From positions 114,517,900-114,581,899 of the forward strand of contig OY757025.1 in the NCBI GenBank assembly GCA_963580285.1: a DNA stretch of 64,000 bases, written 5' to 3'. The notes beneath the pieces are model-generated. The model did not search any database. It was not told the DNA's origin and was given only the letters and a program-made list of their open reading frames with translations. Source of the stretch: Lucinisca nassula (taxonomy: Eukaryota; Mollusca; Bivalvia; Lucinida; Lucinidae). Below, one piece after another: positions 1-13,400 of the stretch. Numbering within the stretch: the first letter of the stretch is position 1; the number at the start of each line of letters is the position of its first letter. Position numbers and translations under genes: made by a program.

Positions 1-1274
1 GTTTCAAACTTTTCTGTTGATTGAATGTAAAGTTTGTTGGAAATTAAACGAGGTTTCAAATAAAGAATAAGCGGTTTAATATAGAACTATTTAACTTCAG
101 AAGAACACTGCAAACAGGTCACTCAAATTAAGCATTTTTTCATTTTTAAATTGCAGTCAGAATCACTGTCATTCGTGACATTTCTCCTCCATTCTGGATT
201 AATTTGTGAGCTATAGTTATTAAAATTTATCTTTATATTACAGTTATACATGTGACTGCCAGCAAACATAACTTCATCTATGTTTTTGGTTGACTCTTTT
301 CTTTGGCACACCGATTGAAACCCCTCATAACTCGGGCGAACCTCCTTGGTGGAATATGGCTAAACATATTGACATTGGGGCAGATTCAGATCTCTGGAGC
401 TAGATGTTAATGGGAGGCAAAATTTCTAGCACCTGAATCTGTCTTCGATTATATGTTGCCATCAGGGAAGGACAGTTGTTCAAAGAACAACGTTTTTGTG
501 TCCAGTTACATACACTTGCACAGTGGCCTGGACATTGTTGTCTGCCACCTTCTAGTGACCAGTAACCAATGTTTTACGGACGCTAGTACAAGTGTAATTC
601 ATATTCTGAGGTAAGCCCGCATCATTTTCCATCTATTTTATTTTGTTCCGACTGGATAGCGGAGACAGATAGGATTTTAATCTTAGTGACAACAGCCAGG
701 TAAAATGGGTCACCAGGGTGACAAAAGTCCTCCGGCCTTTTGGACTGATAAAACACGTTAGTGGCGAGAGGGCACTTGTCAAAATTAATTCGTGTTGGTT
801 ACAGACGCGGATGCCTGTGAGAACTTCACCGGTCCTTGTCTCTTTTCTTCGTTCGTACTTGAGCTGAATATCATCCCAACAAATCTAATTAAATACTATA
901 TTAATGCGTGTTGATGGTGGTGATTTGTGGCCGACAGCCTATACTGTATCCTGTTCAGGCATTAACTTTCAAGGGATTCCCCTTTTTCCTTGCGCTTTCA
1001 AGTGTCAGTATTCATAAAGCGTGAAGAGGCCACCTTGTTTATTTACAAACAAACGAATATATATGTGCCAATGTGCAAAGGAGTCTGGTCATGTGCTCAC
1101 AGAAGAAAGCTGCCACGTGGACATAGAAGAAAGAATTTCTTCCATGATGTAAGGAACTTCTTGCATATGCTAAACTGGGAGAAAAACCTTGCATATTAGT
1201 GCGAGGTGTGTACTAGATATGTGATAAATCTTGCTATTCTAATAACCCAACTCCTTATAACGAATACATTTCAG
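1..1274. other. Unassigned intronic sequence
   Basis: I see no exon, RNA gene or repeat recognised elsewhere in the window. The first supported integrin exon begins at 1275 after a TTTCAG acceptor and already encodes the sixth propeller blade, so this stretch is probably part of an intron. The open frames here are short and lack domain signals. Confidence 0.4.
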
Positions 1275-1404
1275 GCGCTTTGCGGTCCTATAGGTATCTT
1301 GTCTGGGTCAGCGCTAGTAAAGAGTTCAAGATCTGAGGCCAAATATGCCAGATTTGGAACCTCCATTACATCGGCTGGTGATCTTGATAATGACGGTTAT
1401 AAAG
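1275..1404 (+). CDS. Integrin alpha exon 1 of window: FG-GAP blade 6, first half
   Basis: The acceptor is TTTCAG before 1275 and the donor is GTAAAG at 1405. It enters in phase 0 and leaves after one base of a codon. The peptide includes ARFGTSITSAGDLDNDGYK: the FG core of an FG-GAP repeat followed by the calcium-binding loop D-L-D-N-D-G-Y-x-D, whose last Asp is made by joining to the next exon. Reading beyond 1404 in the genome gives only intron. Confidence 0.9.
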
Positions 1405-4400
1405 GTAAAGAAGTATTTACGTTATTCATCATTAGGATTACCATGACGTCAACAAATTCGTGTAATAAACAGTTTAAGAAAAACAATCAGTTTTTGTCAC
1501 TAGGAGTGTGTTATCAAAATGCATTCCTATTCAGCATTACGTTACATTACCTAAGATATAAGTGGTATTTAAGATTTTCCAGATACAGAGGATCTTACCT
1601 GAGTTGTCATTTCATACGAAATTTATGAAACGAGCCTTCGACGAATTTTATAAATTCCATTTGAAATGACCACTAGTGTAAGATTCTGTTTATCATATAA
1701 CGATTTTAAATCGGGTTTTATCGTCGAAGGAGTTAGAAAGATTACAAAGGGTTGGTTTAAACGTATTTATTAGTTTAAGCAAAACATTGCAAGGATGTCT
1801 CGGACGGCATTATGACGTTGCGCACCAGTGATCATGTGTTATAACACGTGTTGTCATATCATTTTTATTATATGACGTTATCAACCAAATGATTGTTACG
1901 TCATATGATAATGAACCACAGCATACGGAAATATATTTTGTTTGAGAGATTTTTCTTTAAATGCAATTGACATGTTTCCATAAGAGTCTCCTCATTGGGT
2001 GCACAAAGCATACACATATTTTATAGTATACGGAAATGATATCCACAAACAGTCCTATAAAGCCACCAGATATGGCATACTAGTTATCCCTTATTGGCTC
2101 TTATACATCACTTGAACAAGTGCCTGAATATAGCACTTCCCTAAATACCACGGTATATAGAGAAAACTGGAGTTTACGGGTGTATTTATTATATTTTTAT
2201 TTCTGCTCTAAGACATAGGTTGTGGGTACCGTGAGAACCGCCTCAATGAGCACCTACAACCTATGTTTACAGTATAAATAAGGAAAAATCCACGGTCTAT
2301 CACGAAAACACGCCTACACAAATACATTGTAAACGTTACCATCGAAAAAGGAAATCTTTAAGATGAAATATGTTTTATAAAAGTGTTATCCTTTGGAAGC
2401 AAGGAATACACCACAGAACTGAAAAATATGGAGTGTATATGTTTTCTGGAAAGTTTGGTGTTATTTTTCTTAATTTTGCGCAAAATATAGGTTGTAGGTA
2501 CTCGTTAGAACCGCCTCATATCCTATATTTGAGAGCAGAAATAAGACTAATAAGGTGTACCCCTGTAAACCCCAGATTTAGTATATAAAAGTGGGGTTCA
2601 AGGGGGTCAAAATTATACAGGCATGTTTTCGTAGTGATCAGAAAAGTAGCCATTCTTGAGATGTGAAAAATGCATTATGTCGAACGGGTCTGTTATTGAA
2701 GATAAGGTCACCCAGGAAAGGCCCAATCAAAAATCGCAGCAATTTCAACCCTTGAACAAACTTTCATGGTTCCATATATGATCCAGTCAGTGAAGACAGT
2801 TAGATTTTAATTGGTTTAATTGTTTCTGTTTCATAGATGTCGCCGTGGGTGCACCGTATGAAGATGCCGGGAAAGGGGCTGTATACATCTACCATGGTAT
2901 TGGACAGTGTAATTGTCTAATGGAAGATAAATTCTCTCAGAGAATTCTTGGTGGGTATCCTTGTATCTACTTATTCATGTGGAATGGACTTTTGTTTTAA
3001 GTTTTAAACAATACCGATTCCTGTAAAAGGGCGTCTGGTTTGTTTCCTTTTTATTTACTTGTGCATTTCTTGAGACACTCTAATATTTTATGGATGTATT
3101 ATGAGCCGGTCGTGGGAAAACATGTATTAGGTTTTTCTGATCATTTATTAATTGATTATGGGCTGCATGATGCTTCCACGCAGAGCTGAATCCGGCCCGC
3201 TCACTAGTAATGGTAAACGGCTTAGAGGATCTAAGCCTGTCAAGGAACCGCGGTGCGAGGTGGACCGTCCATGCTTATAAACCCTATTGGTTTCATTGGG
3301 CGACAGGACTTGAGATGTCTTTTCATCTCAATGTCGGGTAAATGTCCCACAAAATTGGAAGCAACGTCTCCAAAATGACCTTTACAGTGTTAAAGGGGTC
3401 GTTAAACCTCAAATTAAACAAACAATTAATTGATTATCCTGAATTGATTGGAGATAATCCGCATTACATGTAACACCAGGTCAGCCAATATTAACACGTT
3501 GGTCAAGAGGTCTAAAATCAGTAATCATGTGTGTCAATAAAATTGTCATTAATCAAGTAATTTCGTGTTGGACAAGTTACAGGTCCAATACATCTGATCG
3601 AGAACCAGTGTCTAGGCCAATACGAAATTACTTGACTAATAACATCAAAGTATAAATATACTGGCCTGCTCAGCTTCACAGAATTATAAACTTCAGTATA
3701 ATGACAAGGTATAGGGAGACGTTTTACCGCCGCCAAAGGACCCTTAAACTTAGCTGCAATGAACTGAAATAAGACCATAAAGCTGCCTTGGTAGCCAAGA
3801 AAGTATAAACCAAAATGAACGTCCAGGGCCGGAATAGGTAGGCCCAATTAGACCTTATCAGTGGCTCTAGTATTTATTTCTATTATTTTTATTTCAAGGA
3901 CTCGCAATGGGCTATATGGTCCAAAACTTAGTATAATTCGTTTCCGCTGACGGTTACAAGGTGGTTCTTCTGTCGCGGTTTATTTTTGTTATGGTTTGTC
4001 GTTGGGTGTTTGTGTCACTTATATTATTTTTTTTGGATAGCCTTTTGGCCATCTTGTGGGAAAGTAACTGTCCTTTTGGCTTTCTGCTATTGATGTTTCC
4101 ATTAAGTCTGTTGTTTCATGTTTGTATTTCTTTCCCTTTGGTGTCTCTGATGGGAACTGTGGGTTTATTGTATCGATTCCTGATCATTGCCTCCACTTCT
4201 ATTTTGCATATCAGAGCTGTTTTGTTTGTGCCGTGTAGTGGCTGTAAAAGGTCTCCCCGTATATGCATTTAATGCTCTTATTTTTCCAATCCTCAGGGAT
4301 TGCTTTTTACAATTTCTTTTCATCGTTCCTTAATTTGACACCCTTTTGATACCTGTTGAAGGTCTTGATTGGACCGATGTTCGTATCTCGTTGTATAACA

Positions 4401-7400
4401 ATTGCTTGTTTTATATCTACTGGGTTTTTATAGGCATAGCTGTTTTGTGGGCTTTTGTTATACTCGCCTTCTTTTTGAAGCACATTCGTTTTGAAGGATT
4501 TACAACTCTTCCGTATACTGTTTAACTTAATGACCGGTATGAACATCGCTTTAGTTTGGACGGTATCGCCCCTTCACACAAAAATGAGTATCACAAATAA
4601 ATTTAAACTTACAATATCTCCCCTTAGGTTAAATTTTGCTTCTTCTGTACGGATTCCCCATTCTATTAATAATTTTAGTGCTATGTTGCGTCGGAATTGG
4701 TGAGGCCCATTAATTTGTTTTCTGCCGCTTCCGTTAATTTAAGTGGAGCAGATAACACTTATTTATTTAAAAACAATCTGAGAGTTAGATTATCTCCTCT
4801 CAAATCGCCCATTCTAAGGAAGCATACCAATCCTTTCAGGAGAAGTTGAATGCATCATACTATTTCCAAGTACAATGCTAAGAGGTACAGATGCTGTTCA
4901 CATTTATGCACTACGTCCACCGTTTCTTCGTCTGTAAACGGTAGACGTTTTTCTGTAGTTAACATGTCCGATTTGACATGTAAGTCTACGGATTTTATAT
5001 ACGTGATAACCTGCCATACTGTAAATTATAAAACGCAGTATGTCGGGCAAACTAATCGCATGTTAAAAACACGATTTAACGAACACTATCGTAGAATGAG
5101 TAAGCCTAAAAACTGACACTTTCTGGTACCGTCATTTCAGACGTATGTCATTCTATTAAAGATATTTCTATACAGCCAGTGGAAAAAATTATTATGATGT
5201 AAATTCTACTACAAGGTTTAAAATTTTTAACGGCATGAAACTGAATGAAAATGGATTAAATAATTACAGACATCCTTTAACACTGGGCTTTAATGAAAAC
5301 ATTTATCATGAGGGTAATATATCTAAAATCCCCGACTTTGATATTTTCTCGCTTCTGGACTGTGGAAAACGTAAAAATAGATCGCACGGCACCAGAAAAA
5401 ATGGTAACTATAAACGTAAATTTCGTGCTTTTAAAAGAAACAATACCAGACTGAAGTGACTGTCCATAATATTATTGAATCATGGACGTCACTCAATGCT
5501 TGCTTTTCTGAGTTCATTACCCATTTCTGTGTTACGAATTCTGGATACCGAGGCGAATACATTCTACAATAGTTCTAATCAGTTATACGACGCTGTTATT
5601 TTAGCTAGAGGTTATACTCAGCATTCTCCTCGTCCTTTCTTCGATTCTGAAATTAATCACAAACGTCATTACATCAAAATATCCTTCATTAATAAGTGTC
5701 TGGATTTTATAGATTTACCTAGTATCTCCCTGCGCAGTTCGATTATTTCATCCATTCCTGCTTATTTTCAAAATACTGAAACACCCAGAATTTGCTATAA
5801 ATAAAATAAATATGTTTTAGAAAGGGTTATCCTTTGGAAGCAGGGAATACACCACAAAAATTGAACATATGAAGTGTACATGTTTTCTGGGCCAGACTAG
5901 CTAGTTTCGGCCAATTAGGCCTCATCATTGACCCTCAAATATTTTCAAAATTCAACAATGGAATCATTAATCCCAAAGGATAAGAAAATATAAACTGCAC
6001 AATGATGTAGGACAGGGAGACTTTTTACGGCCGCCACACATTCCCAGACACTAGCTGTAGTGACGTTAAATATGTTCTACAAAGGGTTATCCTTTGGAAG
6101 CAAGGAATACACCACAAAACTTGAAAATATGAAGTGTACATGTTTTCTGGGCCAGACTAGCTAGTTGCGGCCAAATAGGCCTCATCAGTGAACCTCAAAT
6201 ATTTTCAAAATTCAACAATGGAATCAATGATCCCAAAAGATAAGAAACTATAAACTACACTATGATGTAGGGCAGGGAGACTTTTTACGGCCGCCACACA
6301 TTCCAAGACACCAGCTGTAGTGACGTTAAATATGTTCAAGAAAGGGTAACCTGTTAGATCTATCATTTTTAATTTCAATAAACTTGTTTCTGATCTTGAT
6401 ATTGGCACTAACCTTCCTGATACATGTGATTGTATAAATTCAGTGTATTGCTGTCCTGCTGCTGGTCATATTATTACTGGCAATTTAAACATTATTCCTG
6501 ACTCTTGGATACGCAATATAATTTCTAAAGGACCGAAATATCGATTTCCATCTAAAATTGATTTCAATAAATGTAGAGATGAAATCGCTGCTGCCTTGAA
6601 TGAATTTGGTAATCGATGGTGTAAACGAGAGTATGTTGAGTATAAAGCTCTTAAGGAATGGAAACTTAGCATTCTGAAATTAGTGAATAAACGCATTTCT
6701 TTTTATTTGCATAATACTAACTTATTATATTACCTCCTAAACCTAAGACGTCTTTACGTCACCTTAAACTAGGTATTCAAGAATTTCATAGGAAGTTTGT
6801 TTCGGCTCCAGCTGATAAGGCCGCTAACAATGTGGTCGTTGTTTGACGGCTTCACTATGTTAATACTTTGCAGCAAGAACTTGGTGGTACTAAGGCCTAT
6901 GAACTTCAGCCTTGAGCTGTAGAGAGGGCTATAGTTGATGACCACATTTATCATTCAGCCGCCAAATTTGCTGTCTCTTTCACAGAAGGCCAAGACAAGC
7001 TTCCTACGTTATATTGGTTACCTAAAATTCATGAAAGACCATACAAAGCACGTTTGTTTTTGAAATTCAAGCTCTTGTACCACCACTGAACTCTCCGAAT
7101 TATTTACTTCATGTTTGACTGCATTCAAAAAACATGTGATAAAAGATTGCGACAAAGTCTTCGGAAAAACAGGTAGAAATCTGTTTTGGTCTATAAAAAT
7201 TCTAATGAAGTTTTCAATAAATTGTATTCCAGGCGTTTTCGTGCTTCAAGTCTGTCTACTTATGATTTTTCCACCCTTTACACTACATTTCCTCATAATC
7301 TTATAAAATAAAAAACTTACTGATTTAATTGAATGGACGTTTAATAGGGAAGGTGCCCTCTATCTTGTATGTAATGTAAGAAACGTTTTTTTCACTTCTG

Positions 7401-10400
7401 AAGAGCTAAACTATTATACTTTATGGTCATGGCAGAAAGTGCGTGGAGCTCTCACCTTTCTACTTGACAATATTTACATAAGATTTGGTACTAGATAAGT
7501 TCTGAAGTTAGATCCTTTGGAAGCAAGGAATACACCAAATAAACGAAAATAGTAGACTCGGTTTTATTGAGTCTGTTCATGACCAGTACTGAAATGTCCA
7601 ACACCGGCCACGCCCTCTAGCACCGGCTTAAGCAAAAATCTATTTTCAAAATGATACCAAATGCACTTAATGATCCCTAGGGACCCGAAAATATAATCTG
7701 CACTATGATGATGTATGGGGAGACGTTTTACGGCCGCCACACGGCACAAGACCAGCTACAGTGAAAATAAATAAGTTCTGAAGTTAGATCCTTTGGAAGC
7801 AAGGAATACACCAATTAAACGAAAATATTTAGACAAGTTGTGGGTATTCCTATTGGTACTAATTGCGCACCACTTGTGGCTGATTTGTTTTGTTTTGTTA
7901 TGACAGAGACTTCATGATGCCCCTTTCTGCTGAAAACCAGTCTCAAATCATTGAAGCTTTTAGCTCCACTTCTAGATATTTGGATGGTTTAATAAACATT
8001 GACAATACCTATTTCGATGGTTTGATCATTTAAATTTACCCCCCCCCCCCCCCCTAGTAACTTCAGTTAAAGTAAGCAAATTCTTCTGATACCGAGGCCC
8101 CGTTTTTGGATTTACATCTATCTATTGTAGATGGGTTTGTTTCGTGCAAAATTTATGATAAACGCGATGATTTTGATTTTGAGATTGTAAATTTTCCTTT
8201 TTTGGATAGTGATGTTCCTCGTGCGCCATCCTATGGCGTTTATATTTATACCCCCGACATACGAAGTATGTCAGGGGGTATATAGTTTTCGTCTTTCCGT
8301 CCGTTCGTCCGTTCGTTGGTTGGTTCGTTCGTTCGTTCGTTCGTTAGTTCGTTCGTTCGTACTTCCGTTCGTCCCGCCGTTTGTCAACTTTTACGTCAAA
8401 GTTTTGCGTTAAACCTTTTTGATAGCTCATATTGCTGTAACCACATGTTAAATTCTCTTCATATTTGGTAAATGATATCTCTATAGCATTACCTTTCATA
8501 TGGAATAACTAAGACCCTGGATGGGCTGTCTGTCTGTCCGTCTGTCTGTTCATCTACTTTTACGTCAAAGTTTTGTGTTAAGTAGAAGTAAAACAAAGAT
8601 CAGGAATTGATACAATTAACTTACTCCATTCATAAAAGACACCAAAGGGAAAGAAATACAAACATTAAGCGAACAGACCATAATGGAAACCTAAACAAAG
8701 GAAGGCCATATGGACAGTTACTTTCCCACAAAATGGCCATATGGCCATCCAAAATTAAAAGACACAAGTGATACACACAGTAAGTAACAAACAACAACAT
8801 AAATAAATCGCCACAGAAGAGCCGCCTTGGAACGGTCAGTGGAAGATTTCCACTGGGGCGGCTTAAATCGATTTTACGTGGCCACAATCCTCGCCCTTAC
8901 TTCCGTCACGATTTAGACAAATAATTTGTTCAGTCCGCATGAAGGCCTCCTAACTCATCAGTGCAACATCTCCGTGAACACAGAAATCAAAGAACCACAG
9001 AGGTGAGACAACGGTGAGGACTCGACAGCAAGAAACCACTGAAATGCTGGAGCAAAAGAAAACCAACAGTTAGACTCCGATGAGCCCGACCAGAGACAGA
9101 ACCTTTTTGATTGCTCATATCTCTGTAACCACATGTTAGATTCTCTTCATATATTGTAAAGGATATCTCTATAGCAATACCTTTCATTTGGAATATCTAA
9201 GCCCCTGGGTCAAGCCCTTGGGTGGGCTATCCGTCCGTTTGTCAACTTTTACGTCAAAGTTTTGTGTTAAACCTTTTTTGATTGCTAATATCTCTGTCAT
9301 CACATGTTGGATTCTCCTAATATTTGGAACAGGATATCTCTATAACATTACCTTTCATATGGAATATCTAAGCCCCTGGGTCAAGCCCCTGGATGGGCTG
9401 TCTGTCTGTCCGTCTGTCTGTTCATCTACTTTTACGTCAGAGTTTTGTGTTAAACCTTTTTGATTGCTCATATCTCTGTAACCACACGTTAGATTCTCTT
9501 CATATATGGTAAAGGATATCTCTATAGCATTACCTTTCATTTGGAATATCTAAGCCCCTGGGTCAAGCCCCTGAGTGGGCTATCCGTCTGTTTGTCAACT
9601 TTTACGTCAAAGTTTTGTGTTAGACCTTTTTGATTGCTAATATCTCTGTCATCACATGTTGAATTCTCCTCATATTTGGAACAGGATATCTCTATAGCAT
9701 TACCTTTCATATGGAATATCTAAGCCCCTGGGTCAAGCCCCTGGGTGGGCTGTCTGTCAGTCCGTCTGTCTGTTCATCTACTTTTACGTCAAAGTTTTGT
9801 GTTAAACCTTTTTGATTGCTCATATCTCTGTAACCACATGTTAGATTCTCTTCATATATGGTAAAAGATATCTCTATAGCATTACCTTTCATATGGAATA
9901 TCTAAGCCCATGGGTCAAGCCCCTGGGTGGGCTGTCCGTCCGTTTGTCAACTTTTACGTCAAAGTTTTGTGTTAAACCTTTTTGATTGCTCATTTCACTG
10001 TCACCACATGTTTGATTCTCTTCATATTTGGTACAGGATATCTCTATAGCATTACCTTTCATTTGGAATATCTAAGCTCGCGGGTCAAGTCCCTGGGTGG
10101 GCTGTCCATCCGTCAGTCCGCTCATCAACATATACGTCAATGTTTTGTGTTAAACCTTTTTGATTGCTCATATCTCTGTAAGTACATGTTAGATTCTTTT
10201 CATATTTGGTAAAGGATGTCTCTATAGCATAACCTTTCTTATGGAATATCTAAGCCGCTGGGTAAAGCCCCTGGGTGGGCTTCTGTTAGTTTGTCAACTT
10301 TTATGTCGAAGTTTTGTGTTAAACCTTTTGAATTGCTTATATCTCCGTAACCTAATGTTAGATTCTCTTCATATTTGGTACAGAATATAGCTATAGTATT

Positions 10401-13400
10401 AACTCTCATATGGAATATCTAAGCTCCTGTGTCAAGCCCCTGGGTGGGGCTATGGGTCAATAATTAGGACTTACACATTTTGATCACGTCCAAGTTTTGT
10501 GTTAACTGTTTTGGTTTAAACAATATTTATTAGATTAAATTCACATGTATACATCGCATAATTGTATATGGTACAGGATTTGATAACTGTTTTCATTATA
10601 CTCCTTGCATACGAAGTATATCAAAGGTTATAGTTTTTGTCTTTCCATCTGTTCATTATTAGCTAGTTTGTTCTTTCTTTATGCTGTGATTCTTGTCAGA
10701 TTTGTCAGCTTATACATGTATATTGGTACTTGTGATCTTAGAAACAACAGCGACTAGAACTGTTAAATTTTGCATAATATTTTCTCTTGAAATGCAGACA
10801 ATAATAAATGCAAATAATAATAAAAAATGCATTGTTTTTTTTATGTCATTATACAGCTACTTTAATTCAGGAAATGTTCTATGACAGCCTATTCTATGTT
10901 TGTTGTTTCCAAGTAAAAATATTCCAAATTGCAACAAACTTTTTATTTTTATTATTCAGCAAAGACAAGCAGTTTCATCTTTGGATATGATAAATTATAC
11001 TATATTTGTTGAAATGCAATAGTTATTCTCAGTGGACTAAATGGAAAGTTTATATGGAAAGGTCAAATGCTACAAACAATTTTCATTTCCACTAAAAGGG
11101 ACTGGCACTGGTCGGGGGTATACTTGCCCCTCTGGGCACTTTCTCTAGTTTGCAATAAATTCGATTTGCCAGAGTGTGTAGTCATGTAACTGACTTCAAC
11201 ACTCGTACTCAATTGTTAACGGCTAAATTATCGGTACCATAAACAATGCAAAGCCTTTTCAAAATTTTATAGACGTCGTTCTGATCATTGCCTCTACTTC
11301 TATTATTAATTTCACAATTCAATATTGGACTTAAATCTCTTCTGCAACAAGATCTATCGGAACCCGAATTTTATGGTGACTTAGTATATAAATTCAGAAA
11401 AATATATAGCCGCAATGACTTCAGCACCAATTTCGTAAAACCATTCTTCGATATAAAAAGTTTGGGTACAACATAAACGTTATATGACAGACTGAATGCA
11501 TGGTAGTTAACCCAATCACGGTTGACAACTTTGCCTCCCTCTTTAATTGCACGCCGATGGGCCAGGCCTTAGATTCTATGCCGGTTCCAGCGCAAAGGCA
11601 TATTGAGAATTAGAGATCTAATTCAAGGTTATGTTGGTTGGTGCCTGATGCTCTATCTCTGGTCGGGCCCATTGGATTCTATTTGTTGGTTATCTCATGC
11701 TCATGCATTTCAATGGTCCTTTCTGTAAGTCCTCACCGTTGTTACATCTCTTCGGTTATTTGATTATTTATGTTCACGGAGATGTTGCCCTAAATAGTTA
11801 GGAGACCTTCATGCGGACTGAACAAATTATTTGTCTAAATCGCGACGGAAGTAAGGGCGAGTATTGAGGCCACGTAAAATCGATTTAAGCCCCCCCCCCA
11901 CCCACACACACACACCCCAGTGGAATTCGTTTCCGCTGACCGTTCCAAGGCGGTTCTTCTGTCGTGGTTTATTTTTGTTATGGTTTGTCTTGAGTGTTTG
12001 TATCACCTATATTATTTTATTTTTGATAGCCTATTGGCCATTTTGTAGGATACTAACTGCCCTTTGGGGTTTCCGCTACTGATGTTTCCATTAGGTCTGT
12101 TGTTTCATGTTTGTGTTTGTTTCCCTTTGGTGTCTCTGATGGGAGCTGTGGGTTGATTGTATCGATTCCTGATCAATGCCTCCACTATTATTTTAGATCT
12201 CTCCAGACATAAAAGTAGTGGATTGCCAGAGCTCCAAGCTGTGTAATCAATAGGACATGCAAAATCCACCACTGAATACATTAAGATAACATGCCCATGT
12301 AATATTCAGGCTGGCACTTTTTCCAGCAAACATACATCTATATTTGACATTATTCTTAAAAGAAAAGCTACCGTTTTTACCACAAATGAGAGCTCGATCC
12401 CCAGGCCAACAGTGGCCAGATTTGAGTCACAGAAAGAAACGATTGCATTTACTGAAAATAAAGACAATACACAGATTCACAGCTACACACATACCAGCAT
12501 TTCCAAAATTGAAGTGAAGTCCATTTTGAGAAGAATGTATTTACTTTCATTGCCATAATCTAGTAATTTTATTGTGCTTTAGATGTCTGTCATTGTAATA
12601 CATGTTATGCAATCAATATCCGTTGCTCAGATCTATTTGTATATTTACTGGTCGAATACAGGAGTTTTACTTGGATTCTTTTGATAATTTGATTTTTTTC
12701 AATATTTTCAGGAAGGAATTTGGACATGGGACTGCGCGCCTTTGGTTGGCATATATATGGCGAAGACGATATTGATCACAACCAATACCCAGGTAACTGT
12801 ACACACAAAATACCAAATACAAACTATTAAAATATTAACGCAACAGACCAAAATCAAAAGTTATGTGTTGCAAATAGCGTCGCAATTGCAAGGACTTGAC
12901 TCTTTAAACACGTGTTCCTTCATAATATGAAAACCTAAAAAACACTTTGCATACAGCCAAAGTGCATCCGCGCCGTCTTTCCGGATATTTTTTATAGACT
13001 CGTTGCATTGTAAGACAACAGAATAAAAATCAAAAATGAGTTCCTTTAAGAGCAATGAAAATATTCATAAGAAAGAAGATGGGTCATACTACGTAGTTTC
13101 GGCTAATAAAGCCTCATCAGTGACCCTGAAATGATCCGGCAAGAAGACTCCTGTCAGGTTGATAGATGTGATGTTTATTAGCTCACCTACAAGGTGAGAT
13201 TAAATGGCTAATAAATCATTACCCATCTGTCTTCCCTCGAACATCTTCATTTCTGATGACACGAGTTAAGATTGAAGCTAGCCTTTGTCCTATTGAACCA
13301 GGATGTGAAAATACCTTCTTAAACAGTGTAGAAGCCATCTGATCAGTATCTGCAGTGTTGGAAATTCATTGATCTGAGTTGGTAGAAAACAAGCGTATTA

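Larger units (their letters stand above)
5810..6344 (-). mobile_element. Tandem dimer of a ~260 bp hammerhead-bearing unit (retrozyme-like)
   Basis: Two units about 260 bp apart (GGGTTATCCTTTGGAAGC at 5825 and 6085), each containing GGCCGCCACACATTC and, on the minus strand, a hammerhead-type core. The array splits the PLE reading frame between 5804 and 6345. Tandem, ribozyme-bearing, non-coding units are known as retrozymes, thought to be mobilised by PLE machinery; the assignment here is inference. Confidence 0.65.

Noticed and set aside
780..910. Possible upstream integrin exon with an EGF-like Cys pair (CENFTGPC)
   Set aside because: A frame exists after TTACAG, but it has no FG-GAP features and no convincing donor, and does not join to the exon at 1275.
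4850..5116. Host GIY-YIG nuclease gene
   Set aside because: Continues into PLE-specific sequence and RT blocks, with stops; best read as a dead retroelement.
8209..8412. Plus-strand ORF with Val-Arg-Ser repeats
   Set aside because: Comes from the TTCG/GTCCG short repeats at the head of element A.
8941..8975. Further hammerhead core (CTCATCAGTGCAACA on plus strand, also 24850, 53205)
   Set aside because: CTGATGAG occurs by chance in the PLE 3' region; there is no GAAA box or matching stems nearby.
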